The notes beneath the pieces were generated by a model. It did not search any database. It was not told the DNA's origin and saw nothing but the letters and a program-made list of their open reading frames with translations. Below are positions 22,729 to 30,893 of a DNA stretch of 31,770 bases, piece by piece (position 1 is the stretch's first letter; every line of letters starts with the position of its first letter). Position numbers and translations under genes: made by a program. This DNA is from Methanosarcina sp. (GTDB taxonomy: Archaea > Halobacteriota > Methanosarcinia > Methanosarcinales > Methanosarcinaceae): NCBI GenBank assembly GCA_013330315.1, contig DUIO01000352.1, positions 1 to 31,770 on the forward strand, written 5' to 3'.

Positions 22729-22772
22729 ACTACCCCGCCCTTCTTTCTGATGAAAGCAAGGACGGAGCTTCC
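22729..22772 (+). mobile_element. solo copy of an IS200/IS605-like right-end / omega-RNA-type sequence (copy 1)
   Basis: ACTACCCC, then the hairpin CTTTC-TGAT-GAAAG (22743-22756), then GACGGAGCTTCC. A second copy at 24831-24873 has identical spacing (32 bases from ACTACCC to GACGGAGCTT). From memory, CTACCC, a hairpin and a GACGG(A/G)GCTT tail resemble the 3' end of tnpB-type elements, where it forms the guide-RNA scaffold. No tnpB or tnpA is adjacent, so this would be a remnant. The class assignment is tentative; the dispersed repeat itself is clear. Confidence 0.45.
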
Positions 22773-22825
22773 TTCGAGTGATCACGTCGTTCGGATTTTT
22801 ACATTTTATGTCTCTTCATCATAGG

Positions 22826-24154
22826 TTATTTTTTTGAAATTTTATTATTCCTTATCCAGTTATCTATGAGAGCCCATACCTCAGGGGAATTATAGTCTAT
22901 CAGCAGGCTACCATGCCCCTGGTCATTCCAGTTCACAGAGGTGACCCTGCTGTTTGTTTTTCCGACCTCGTTTTTATACCACCATGCACCGTAGTCGTCA
23001 AAGCCTCCCCCGAGTCCAACGTAAAGTACAGGAGAATCTATTCTGGAGGAATTAATTTTGTAACCTTCTACATTGCCCATTAGCCCGGCCATATATTGAT
23101 CCAGATACTTTGGGGTATAAAGTACAGCTCCGCCGGTCAAAGTCAAATTAAGCAGACGGTTTTCGTCAACATAGTAAAGCCCGTCAGGATCGCCTGTCCA
23201 GTAATGATAGTACGGCGTATACGGATAATAGTAAAAAATATACGTCTGGCTTGCCATCAGTCTGAAAAACTGCCTGTTCGTAAGCCCTGGGTAAAAAAGA
23301 GAGTCGGCTTCGGGATCTGCAGAAGCGAGATAAGCAATCCATATCATATTTGCCATACTATCATCAACATAACCTCCGGTTTCAATACTTTCGGAGATGG
23401 AATTAAACTCTAACAGCTGGTTCTGAATTAATTGAGAGTTTTCGGGTTTATATGCAATAATAATGTCAACAGGCACTAATCTGTCAACGGAGCCTGAGGA
23501 TAGATCATCATACTCGCTTGCTTCGTAAGCCGTGAGGAGCAGCGCTCCATGACTGTGGCCTATTGCCGTAACTTCTATGCTTTCTGCGGGCTTACTGCTT
23601 AAAAGAGCCGTATGCCTTCTTGAGGCATTGATACCTTGATATGTATCCCGAAGATATTCGTCAACCGTCCAGGTTTTCATGAAACTGAAGTCAGTTTCAT
23701 CTGGAGAGACACTGGTTTCTCTTCTGTCCAGGATATATGTGCTATATCCGTGCTGGGCATAGTATATCGCCATGTCAGAATAAAACTTCTCGGTTAGAGC
23801 ATGTCCCGGCAGAATAATCAGATTCCTGTCTGTATTTATGCGCCAGGGGCTTTTCTCCTGAACATAATTGGTGAGTGTAATATAGTCGTATTCCCCTGGC
23901 CCGACATTAACCCTTATTTTGTATTCTGTCACATTCCCTGAAACAATCCCTATCCTGCTGCTTTTGTCGGAAGGCAAATCCGATTTTATATCCGACTTAA
24001 AAATAATGGGCAAAGATGGAGAATACGGAATTTCCGGGCTGTCTGCCTGATTGTGAATAGCCCCTATTTTTAAATCAGGAACAACGGCTGAGACCTGAGG
24101 AGAAGCTGCTGCAAGAAGAAAAAGGGCAACAATTAGAATTATTGGCATATTCAT
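22826..24154 (-). CDS. secreted alpha/beta hydrolase
   Basis: Predicted exported hydrolase of 442 residues. The signal peptide is residues 1-23 (MNMPIILIVALFLLAAASPQ, then VSA). The alpha/beta fold shows NLIILPGHALTEKF (about 111-124, an oxyanion-type loop), the nucleophile elbow AIGHSHGALLL with Ser201 in GHSHG, and a late DQGHGSLLIDY His near the C-terminus. The late Asp is not assigned. The start is 24154 because AGGTGA lies directly upstream and yields a proper signal peptide; an in-frame ATG at 24271 would add 39 polar residues. The substrate is unknown; the size and secretion suggest an esterase, lipase or peptidase. Confidence 0.87.
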   Translation of the reverse strand: MNMPIILIVALFLLAAASPQVSAVVPDLKIGAIHNQADSPEIPYSPSLPIIFKSDIKSDLPSDKSSRIGIVSGNVTEYKIRVNVGPGEYDYITLTNYVQEKSPWRINTDRNLIILPGHALTEKFYSDMAIYYAQHGYSTYILDRRETSVSPDETDFSFMKTWTVDEYLRDTYQGINASRRHTALLSSKPAESIEVTAIGHSHGALLLTAYEASEYDDLSSGSVDRLVPVDIIIAYKPENSQLIQNQLLEFNSISESIETGGYVDDSMANMIWIAYLASADPEADSLFYPGLTNRQFFRLMASQTYIFYYYPYTPYYHYWTGDPDGLYYVDENRLLNLTLTGGAVLYTPKYLDQYMAGLMGNVEGYKINSSRIDSPVLYVGLGGGFDDYGAWWYKNEVGKTNSRVTSVNWNDQGHGSLLIDYNSPEVWALIDNWIRNNKISKK

Positions 24155-24611
24155 AAGTTCACCTTTATATTTTGGGATATATTTTAAAAATGAAGTGCGG
24201 GTCTGAGGATTATACATTTTTAAAAGAAAACCCATTATTCCGTTTTCCCCGTTATTCTGTTTTGCCGTCAAAGCAGCAGTAAAAAAAACAAGAATAAGCC
24301 TGTACTGCTGAAATCACAACATTGAAGATATAAAACTTTAACAGGTTTCCTGAATGCAAGTCTTAAAGATAATTAATGGAGAGGTTCTCCTACTGAAAAA
24401 ATTTTCTATTAGAAATTTACCTCACAGTCATCTCATTTATTTATACTCCTGCGTTTCTTAAGCGCTCAAATACTATTTTTCAACGCAATATAATTTACAC
24501 TTACAGGAATTGTGATTCTAAGTTTAGCTTCAATTTATTTATAATGTTTGGAACATTTTTATAAAAATTGTAAAAAATAACCCTGAATAAGCCGTAGATC
24601 CAAAAGGAAAT

Positions 24612-24686
24612 GAAAAGAGAAATAAAAGAGTAAAAGACAAATAAAAAAGTAAAAGAGAAATAAAAGAATAAAAGAGAAATAAAAAG
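24612..24686. repeat. ~19-bp purine-rich tandem repeat, 4 copies
   Basis: Units of about 18-19 bp (type GTAAAAGAGAAATAAAAGA) start at about 24612, 24630, 24649 and 24668. Confidence 0.7.
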
Positions 24687-24830
24687 TGGTAAAAACTCAG
24701 GATAATTTTTATAGAATGTGAAAAATAATAGATTCAATGGTACTTTTTCATTGAATCATCAGCTATATTACGGGATAATTGCAGAATAAGATTCATTATA
24801 TCAACAGAACTTCTCATATTCCGGTCGTGA

Positions 24831-24873
24831 ACTACCCTTTCCTGCTTTCTGATGAAAGCGATGACGGAGCTTT
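24831..24873 (+). mobile_element. solo copy of an IS200/IS605-like right-end / omega-RNA-type sequence (copy 2)
   Basis: ACTACCCTTTCCT, then a perfect 6-bp hairpin GCTTTC-TGAT-GAAAGC (24844-24859), then GATGACGGAGCTT. It matches the copy at 22729 with the same spacing and the same strand. No transposase or TnpB frame lies upstream, only AT-rich repeats. The IS200/IS605 link is by resemblance only. Confidence 0.45.
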
Positions 24874-24993
24874 ATAAATTCTTCTTGATTTTTATCAGGG
24901 TAGATTCGGCAGTTGTAGGCTTTTAACATGCTATAAATTATACGTATTAAAGATTTAGATAAGTTTTGTTAAACTTACTATAATGAAGTTGAT

Positions 24994-25046
24994 GGCTTTC
25001 GTCCCCACCTGTCGGCTGATGCCTCTGAGGAAGGGGACTTCCAGCC
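24994..25046 (+). ncRNA. strong hairpin, possible structured RNA or element end
   Basis: GGCT(ttc)GTCCCC (24994-25006) pairs with GGGGAC(ttcc)AGCC (25033-25046). The enclosed loop contains a small GGC-TGAT-GCC hairpin (25014-25023). The TGAT loop and the CCCC...GGGG(A)C...TTCC layout echo the two IS200/IS605-like copies nearby, so it may be a diverged third one. It is GC-rich in an AT-rich setting, which favours a functional RNA fold. Confidence 0.4.
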
Positions 25047-25105
25047 TTAGAGTTAAATCTAAAAATGACTCTGGTATCTGGTCTTGTTTTGACAGTACTG
25101 GTTAT

Positions 25106-25600
25106 TTACTGCGGTGACAATATAAAATACCATACATTTTTCCACGATTCATAGGTGGCTACAATCGGGTATCCTTCTTTTACCCATTCGTCAATACCAG
25201 AATTTATGTTATATACATTTTTGTAGCCGACGTCTGCCAGTAGACTGCTTGCCTCAGCACCCCTTTTTCCTACCTTACAATAAACAAGTATTTTTGTACT
25301 TTTACCACACGGCAATTCTTTCAACCTTGCAGGAAGTAACTCTTCGTCAGGTAACAGGTCAGGATCCTGTGCCTTTACATTTCTTAGAGGTATCAGTATT
25401 GCCCCTTCGATATGCCCCAATTTGTATTCGGCTGGCGTACGAACATCCAGAAGGAATACATCTTCTTCCTCCAGTATTTGTTTTGCATCACTGGCGCTCA
25501 CATTTGTGTATGTACATACACTTGCTGTTGCCATCCCTGGTACAATCACAAGCAACGCCAGAAGAACTGCAGCAAAATACGATAAATATCGTTTATCCAA
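25106..25600 (-). CDS. secreted rhodanese-domain protein
   Basis: Single rhodanese domain protein of 164 residues with an export signal (MDKRYLSYFAAVLLALLVIV, cleavage near ATA-SVC). The domain runs about 30-160: DVFLLDVRTPAEYKLGHIEGAILIP, and the active-site loop VYCKVGKRGAEA with Cys108, then NVYNINSGIDEWVKEGYPIV. Such proteins carry persulfide sulfur or act as sulfurtransferases; the external location suggests a role in sulfide/persulfide or thiol handling. The start chosen is TTG at 25600, because GGAGGAG lies exactly 5 bases upstream. ATG at 25645 would add 15 residues before the signal peptide and lies too close to the TATA-like ATTAAAAT. Two copies of a 14-bp direct repeat precede it. 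Confidence 0.87.
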   Translation of the reverse strand: MDKRYLSYFAAVLLALLVIVPGMATASVCTYTNVSASDAKQILEEEDVFLLDVRTPAEYKLGHIEGAILIPLRNVKAQDPDLLPDEELLPARLKELPCGKSTKILVYCKVGKRGAEASSLLADVGYKNVYNINSGIDEWVKEGYPIVATYESWKNVWYFILSPQ

Positions 25601-25645
25601 TAGAACTCCTCCACATCCAGTTCTTTCCACATCAGTTCTTTCCAT

Positions 25646-26355
25646 ATTTTAATCTTCAAATTTTAATCTTCAAATTTTAATGTTAAGATTCTCTGGAGAA
25701 TTTCCTTAAACTCATTAATTATTATTAAAATCCTCATTCAGGCTTGGTATCCATAAGGGACAAAAATTTGCTTCATACAGATATTTTATAAATATTTGTA
25801 TAAACTAACCTGCCATATTGTATAAATTATTGGTACAAAAAAGCAAAACCCGAATTCTGGACTTTAACAATTAAATAATGTATTTACTTCAGATATATAT
25901 GGTATTAGGAATAATTGATCCGTATAATAATAGTTTATTGTATATTAGCCGGTTTATTTTCTGTTTTTATGCGTTCCATAGAAATATGCGATGGGAGTGA
26001 ATTTTAATTCTGAACTGAAGTTCATACGAGCTGCTATGAAAACATACAATCTGCATCAACCCGTCCACCTGAAAACAATTTTCCTTTTGCTAAATTTAAT
26101 GCACCTGGCAATAAAAAACTGAGCAATAAAAAGGATGAAGAATGAATCTCTATTCGATTGCATGGAAGTAAGAAGTCAATTATCCCCGAGATAAAGAATA
26201 AGGGGTTCCTACCTTTTTTATGAAAGAAAGAGGAGTAAAAGGGAAGGGAAAGAGAGTTAAAAAAGAAAACGTTAAAGGCAAAAGAGCCCGAAAGATGATA
26301 GGGTAAAAAATTTGGGAAATCTAAAAATGGGAAAGTCCAAAAACGGTGGGGAAAA
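25646..26355. other. 710-bp intergenic region, AT-rich then purine-rich, no gene seen
   Basis: A 14-bp direct repeat (ATTTTAATCTTCAA twice plus a partial, about 25648-25681) borders the rhodanese gene. The middle is AT-rich with scattered TATA-like words. The last 140 bases (26215-26355) are strongly purine-rich on the plus strand and lead into the MATE gene. A 28-codon basic frame (26221-26307) has no ribosome site and reflects this composition. Confidence 0.5.
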
Positions 26356-27828
26356 ATGAGTATGGAAACGGCAGGAAAAAAAGGTAAAAACGGAGAGGAA
26401 GGGTCTGAAGGAATCCAGGAAGAAGCGGAAAAAAAAGAAATTACTCCACCTCAAAAAGTTACAGAAGGCGTGGATATTCTCCTTGGAGATCCCCAAAAAG
26501 CCGTAATCAAACTCTCAATTCCGATAATAGTTGCAATGTCGGTACAAACAATCTACAGCCTGACCGACACTTTCTGGGTTTCATGGCTGGGTGCAGATGC
26601 CCTGGCTGCAGTGGGATTTGCTTTCCCTTTTTTTGTGATTCAGATGGCGCTTACCGGTGGGCTTGGAGTAGGGGGAGGAGCTGCAATCTCCCGCAGGATA
26701 GGAGCCAGAGACAAAGCCGGCGCGGATAATGTTGCAGTACATACTTTTGTATTAATGCTCGTATTCACTTTAGCCCTTACAGGTATAGGGCTTGCTCTCG
26801 TAAGAGACCTGTTCATATACAGCGGAGCAGGAGAAACTACTGCGCTCGGGGTTGCATATGCAAGAGTTATTTTTGCAGGCAGCTTTGTATTCTTTTTTAC
26901 AAACGTTGCAAACTCCATACTCAGGAGTGAAGGAGACTCAAAGAGAGCTATGAAATCAATGGTCTTCGGGTCTGTCCTGAATATTATTTTTGACCCGATT
27001 TTTATATATGTTTTAGACATGGGAGTAGCAGGAGCAGCCCTTGCAACAGTCATTTCTTTCGCCAGCTCAGGGTTTCTTATGTTTTACTGGTTTTTTATCA
27101 AAAAGAGCACTTATATTTCCTTTGATTTTCGCTCCTTTAAATTCAACAGGGTAATTGTTAAGGATATTTTCAGGGTAGCCATACCTTCTTCAATAGAACA
27201 GGTTGCTCTTGCACTCACCGCCCTGACAATGAATTATATTATTGTAAATGTGAGCAATACTGACGGAGTTGCGGTTTATGCTACAGCCTGGAGGATTACA
27301 AGCATTGCAGTTGCGCCCCTGATAGGGATCTCAATTTCTGTAGTTTCAATATCAGGAGCTGCTTTTGGAGAGCAGAACTTTAAAAAAGCAAGGAGAGCAC
27401 TTATTTATGCAACAAGGACCGGCTTTCTTGTAGAGGCAGCAGTTGCAGTCGCAGTTTATATCTTTGCTCCGGACATTGCTGCCGCTTTTACGCAGGCGGA
27501 AAACACTGCCCAGATAGCTCCTGAACTGACAAGGTTGCTCAAAATTATGACCGTATTCTATCCCGCTGTTGCTTTCGGAATGCTTTCAGCCTCCCTTTTC
27601 CAGGGTGCAGGGAAAGGTACAAGCGCACTTATTGCTACCCTTCTGAGAAGCTTAATCCTTACACCCATATTTGCCCTCCTCTTTGCCTACACATTCGGCT
27701 GGGGGCTGCTCGGGGTCTGGTGGGGGCTTGTTGTGGGAACGGTTATCGGGTCTTTGATTACCTTTGCGTGGGCACAGGTATACCTGAGATGCGTGATAAA
27801 AGCCGGGAAAACAGGAAAAGACTGTTAA
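26356..27828 (+). CDS. MATE-family multidrug/cation efflux transporter
   Basis: Membrane transporter of 490 residues with about twelve helices in two homologous halves. Family features are DPQKAVIKLSIPIIVAMSVQTIYSLTDTFWVSWLGADALAAVGFAFP (about 45-91), GGGAAISRRIG, and the repeat of the second half (IPSSIEQVALALTALTMNYIIV near 275-300; GISISVVSISGAAFGEQNFKKARRA). MATE proteins export drugs or metabolites in exchange for H+ or Na+; the substrate is not predictable. The first 38 residues are an unusually long Glu/Lys/Gly-rich tail. The start has GGTGGGG four bases upstream. No regulator lies next to it. Confidence 0.93.
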   Translation: MSMETAGKKGKNGEEGSEGIQEEAEKKEITPPQKVTEGVDILLGDPQKAVIKLSIPIIVAMSVQTIYSLTDTFWVSWLGADALAAVGFAFPFFVIQMALTGGLGVGGGAAISRRIGARDKAGADNVAVHTFVLMLVFTLALTGIGLALVRDLFIYSGAGETTALGVAYARVIFAGSFVFFFTNVANSILRSEGDSKRAMKSMVFGSVLNIIFDPIFIYVLDMGVAGAALATVISFASSGFLMFYWFFIKKSTYISFDFRSFKFNRVIVKDIFRVAIPSSIEQVALALTALTMNYIIVNVSNTDGVAVYATAWRITSIAVAPLIGISISVVSISGAAFGEQNFKKARRALIYATRTGFLVEAAVAVAVYIFAPDIAAAFTQAENTAQIAPELTRLLKIMTVFYPAVAFGMLSASLFQGAGKGTSALIATLLRSLILTPIFALLFAYTFGWGLLGVWWGLVVGTVIGSLITFAWAQVYLRCVIKAGKTGKDC

Positions 27829-27957
27829 AATAAACTTCATACATTTTCCGGCGGATTATGAAAGATCACGGCAGATATCGGCAAAAGCACTTGAACATAA
27901 AACAAATAACTTGCACATAAAACAAATATTCTCATAAATCATCTGAATGAAGATATC
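27829..27957. other. 129-bp intergenic gap after the MATE gene
   Basis: Nothing recognisable apart from a short direct repeat (ACATAAAACAAATA twice, about 27894-27930) before the pseudogene end. Confidence 0.4.
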
Positions 27958-28367
27958 TCATTTTATGTCGCCACGATATATAGTCTCGTACCTTGTTGCC
28001 ACAGTATTGGTCGATGACCTAACCATAACCAGTGTCCAAATTCATGAGTAGCAGCACTCTGCACATCAATCTTGTTAGGTTCTCCTGAAGTAGACCAAGG
28101 CTTATCACTATTGAAATCCACTGTGCAACTTACCATACTGTCTCCAGACCTTACCGGAGGGGTTGTTGCTACTGCCCCATTTACTCCGAGAGATTTAGAA
28201 TACAGTTTATTATTAGTCACCATCCAAGAAAAGTGGAAATTTGGACCGGCATTACTCCAAGTACTCGCAGCTGCAGTTACAGAACTTGACCAAGAACTCG
28301 GAATTGAGGAATCCTTCTGAACGGGGGCTATTCCAACAATAAAAACTTGAAGTTATTTATTAACCAT
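27958..28367 (-). pseudogene. decayed secreted zinc metalloprotease (metzincin-like)
   Basis: Reading the minus strand from ATG at 28367 gives MVNK, a TAA stop (28355-28353), then in the same frame LQVFIVGIAPVQKD, SSIPSSWSSSVTAAASTWSN, AGPNFHFSW and onward to AATHEFGHWLWLGH, an HExxHxxxxxH zinc site. Just after that His the frame breaks: the current frame gives RPILWQQGTR, while another frame continues SSTNTVATRYETIYRGDIK to a stop at 27958, a better fit to the usual HS(S)-type continuation. So there is at least one nonsense codon and one frameshift. A short signal-peptide-like segment and the SW(S)-type N-terminal domain are typical of archaeal secreted matrixin-like proteases. The stop is TAA, so pyrrolysine read-through does not apply. 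Confidence 0.75.
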
Positions 28368-28757
28368 TCCTAAATTACTACCAGAAAATATAGAAAAAAT
28401 TAAGTCGTGATGAAATTTTGGCAATTTCCAATGGCTTCTTTTATTTTTTCTCATTCTCATTTTTTTCATAATTTCCGTAATTCCAAGCTGTGATTGAATT
28501 CATTTTCCACTATAGGGTTTTTCGCAGTAAAAGCACTTGCTTCCTGGCATCCGAGATTGTTTGATCAAGATACTCAATATAATTCAGGAATTGCATAGAT
28601 ATGGAAATACTTGAGGAAGTTTTTTATACTGCTTTATCTAAACAATTACCTGACCCAACTATTTCCAGGAATTTAAAATAAAGAATGACAGAATTTTAAA
28701 AACGATAGCTGGAGTCAAACAAACCTATAGGATTTAAACAGCAAAAGAGGTGTGATA
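28368..28757. other. 390-bp intergenic region, no gene seen
   Basis: AT-rich sequence with no clear frame or hairpin. The TATA-like TTTTATACTGC (about 28621-28630) may serve the gene at 28758, giving a leader of about 100 bases. Confidence 0.45.
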
Positions 28758-29168
28758 ATGGCAGTTTTGGTTCGAAAAGACTTAAACGAAATAATTATGC
28801 AGAAAACAGGAATAAATGATGAGCAGCTTAAAAAAATGGAGAAATTATTTGAGGGAAATTTAGGGGGCAGCATAGACCAGAATTTCTCAATGCCAATTAA
28901 TAATGGTACCGGGACATATACTTATTCAAAAACAAGCTGGGGAGTAACTATCGATGGTTATATTGTGATCACGGCACCGGATTACGGCACCTGGCATCTT
29001 ATCGCAAGAGACGGGGACAAAGTAGTTTTCGATAGAGAAGGGATTACAAGAGGTCAGCAGGCTTCTTTCTGCTACCATACAGGCTTTAAGTTAAATCTTA
29101 CTGTAACTGCAATATGGAGTGAAAAGAAAGATACGACTCTTAACGGGCTTATACACGCAAAATATTAA
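28758..29168 (+). CDS. hypothetical protein, predicted beta-rich
   Basis: I do not recognise this 136-residue protein. The N-terminal 38 residues are helical and charged (MAVLVRKDLNEIIMQKTGIN, DEQLKKMEKLFEG). The rest is beta-rich with aromatic turns (YTYSKTSWGVTIDGYIVITAP, GTWHLIARDGDKVVFDREGI, NLTVTAIWSEKKDTTLNG). It lacks signal peptide and membrane segments, so it is cytoplasmic or released some other way. ATG at 28758 is preferred over GTG at 28752 because AGAGGTG lies 5 bases upstream. It stands alone between a metalloprotease remnant and long AT-rich repeats, an arrangement common for accessory genes. Confidence 0.65.
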   Translation: MAVLVRKDLNEIIMQKTGINDEQLKKMEKLFEGNLGGSIDQNFSMPINNGTGTYTYSKTSWGVTIDGYIVITAPDYGTWHLIARDGDKVVFDREGITRGQQASFCYHTGFKLNLTVTAIWSEKKDTTLNGLIHAKY

Positions 29169-29480
29169 CCAATAAAGCAATAATTCCGGATATTCTTGTT
29201 TCCGAATTCCATTTTTATGGAAGGCCGACAGAAAGTCCGGCAGGATTGGATTTTGTAATAGAGATGCCTTGAAAAAGTGATTCTGAAAAAGTGATAAAAA
29301 ATAAAGAAAATATTTTTAATCTAAATAATAATTAAATTCAGCGAATTACTTTTTACTATTTATGGCAGGTTTAACTTAGACCTGTTTCTTTAACCTGATT
29401 TTCTTTTAACTTAATTTTTTTAACCTGACTTCTTTTAATTCGGATTTGTGAGGTCTCAATATGTCTCAATATATTTAAAT

Positions 29481-29571
<91 letters not shown>

Positions 29572-29653
29572 TTTAATTGCTGATAGACAATTGAAGATTC
29601 TGCTTTCGAATGGATTTAAATTGGAGATAAATTTTAATAAAGATTTAGCCTGC

Positions 29654-29744
29654 AACAATTAATTCTAACAATTGATTCCAACGATTAATCCCAACGATTA
29701 ATCCCAACGATTAATTCCAACGATTAATTCCAACAATTAATTCA
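29654..29744. repeat. 13-bp tandem repeat, 7 copies
   Basis: Units of exactly 13 bp begin at 29654, 29667, 29680, 29693, 29706, 29719 and 29732 (type AACGATTAATCCC / AACGATTAATTCC), with the outer copies most diverged. Confidence 0.88.
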
Positions 29745-29783
29745 GTATTGTTTTTCAGAACTCCTGTTTCCAAGATCATATGG

Positions 29784-29809
29784 TATTTAAATGCATTTAA
29801 ATATAAAAG
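29784..29809 (+). promoter_or_regulatory. 20-bp perfect palindrome joined to a TATA box
   Basis: TATTTAAATG/CATTTAAATA (29784-29803) is a perfect 20-bp dyad. It runs directly into the TATA box AATATAAAAG (about 29800-29809), so a protein bound there would compete with TBP. The predicted transcript starts near 29830 and serves the Cache-cupin gene. Confidence 0.55.
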
Positions 29810-29860
29810 CCCTTAAATGCAGAGACATGATCCCTGGGATCGGGTGTCATTTTCTGGTGG

Positions 29861-29938
29861 TTTTAGGTATCTCTGACGGTCCGGATAATAGATCCTAAAA
29901 TGAACTTTTTCATGCTCTCCATCAGGGCTTTTGATTAA
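29861..29938 (+). promoter_or_regulatory. leader hairpin and 12-codon upstream reading frame
   Basis: TTTTAGG (29861-29867) pairs with CCTAAAA (29894-29900), with inner TCT/AGA pairs extending the stem. The stem's 3' arm overlaps ATG at 29900, which opens a 12-residue frame (MNFFMLSIRAFD) ending at 29938, 34 bases before the Cache-cupin start. An upstream hairpin (GATCCC-T-GGGATC, 29829-29841) lies near the expected transcript start. Translation control is possible but unproven. Confidence 0.35.
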
Positions 29939-29972
29939 ACTACCAAACAATCAGGATCAAGGTTGATGGAAC

Positions 29973-30893
29973 ATGAGAATTTCAAAGATTTATATTCGAC
30001 TTGTCCTTTCACTCTCTCTGATCTTTCTGTTCCTGAGCTTTTCGGTTTACTCTCAGCAGGAAGATCAGGTAAGGGAACAGGATAGAGAAAGAAATTGTAC
30101 TCAACCCCTGTTACAGCCGGAGATTTCGGCTCAAAAGAATAACACCGCATTAAAGGTTAGGGAAGCTGTGAGTCTTATAGAGGAGAGGGGGGAAGAAATT
30201 TTTCCGGAGTTCCGGGAAAAAGGCAGTAAATGGTTTTATGACGATTCCTATATTTTTGTCTGGAACACTAACGGAACCAGGGTTGTCTACCCGCCTGATC
30301 CTGAAGGAGAAGGGCAGGATGTAAGCAATCTCACGGATTTCAATGGCAAGCCTATAGGAAAGCTATTTGTCGAAACCGCTCTCAGCAAAGAGGGGGAAGG
30401 CTGGATAGCTTACGAATGGTCAAAACCCAATGAAACAGAGCCCTCTACTAAGTACGGTTTCATAAAAAGAGCAAACTTCGGAGAGGAAACATATCTTGTG
30501 GGCTCGGGCTTTTATGTTGAGGATCATCTTTTCATAAGAGATACGGGAAATTGCGAATTTATCAATGCAACGGGTATTTCCTTATGTGAGTTTATGCATC
30601 CGGGTAGAATGGAAAAAGATCCCGGAATTAACTACAGCATTGCATATGCAGTCATGGGTCCGGGAGAGAAGAATCTCAAGCACAGACTTTCAAATCCGGA
30701 AGCATATTACATTCTCGAAGGGACCGGAACGATTTACATTGACGATATTCCCATTTCTCTCCATAAAGGGAAACTTGTACTCGTCCCGGCAAATGAAATT
30801 CAATACATAGAAAATACAGGAAATACTTCCCTTCTTCTCCTCATAATTAACCAGCCAGCGTGGAAGGCCGAAAATGAAGAAATTATGGAGTAA
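29973..30893 (+). CDS. secreted Cache-domain / cupin fusion protein
   Basis: Exported protein of 306 residues. The signal peptide or anchor helix is residues 1-28 (IYIRLVLSLSLIFLFLSF). A Cache-type sensor domain follows (about 60-182: LKVREAVSLIEERGEEIFPEF, YDDSYIFVWNTNGTRVVYPPD, GSGFYVEDHLF), like the extracellular ligand-binding part of chemoreceptors but with no signalling domain behind it. The C-terminal half (about 195-295) is a cupin: GEKNLKHRLSNPEAYYILEGTG gives candidate ligands His237 and Glu243, while motif 2 (PANEIQYIENTG) has Gln277 in place of the usual His. Function is unknown; external ligand or metal binding is inferred. ATG at 29973 is preceded by GGTTGATGG. Confidence 0.85.
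   Translation: MRISKIYIRLVLSLSLIFLFLSFSVYSQQEDQVREQDRERNCTQPLLQPEISAQKNNTALKVREAVSLIEERGEEIFPEFREKGSKWFYDDSYIFVWNTNGTRVVYPPDPEGEGQDVSNLTDFNGKPIGKLFVETALSKEGEGWIAYEWSKPNETEPSTKYGFIKRANFGEETYLVGSGFYVEDHLFIRDTGNCEFINATGISLCEFMHPGRMEKDPGINYSIAYAVMGPGEKNLKHRLSNPEAYYILEGTGTIYIDDIPISLHKGKLVLVPANEIQYIENTGNTSLLLLIINQPAWKAENEEIME

Larger units (their letters stand above)
24155..25105. other. 951-bp intergenic region with repeats and IS605-like remnants, no gene seen
   Basis: Between the hydrolase start and the rhodanese stop I find no gene. It contains a 19-bp repeat (24612-24686), the second IS200/IS605-like end (24831-24873) and a strong hairpin (24994-25046), all listed separately. The rest is AT-rich with long runs of A and T. 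Confidence 0.55.

Noticed and set aside
26221..26307. 28-codon highly basic frame (many Lys/Arg) upstream of the MATE gene
   Set aside because: No ribosome site; it is explained by the purine-rich composition of the region.
28353..28367. Read-through of the stop in the metalloprotease remnant as pyrrolysine
   Set aside because: The stop is TAA, whereas pyrrolysine uses TAG, and a separate frameshift also breaks the gene.
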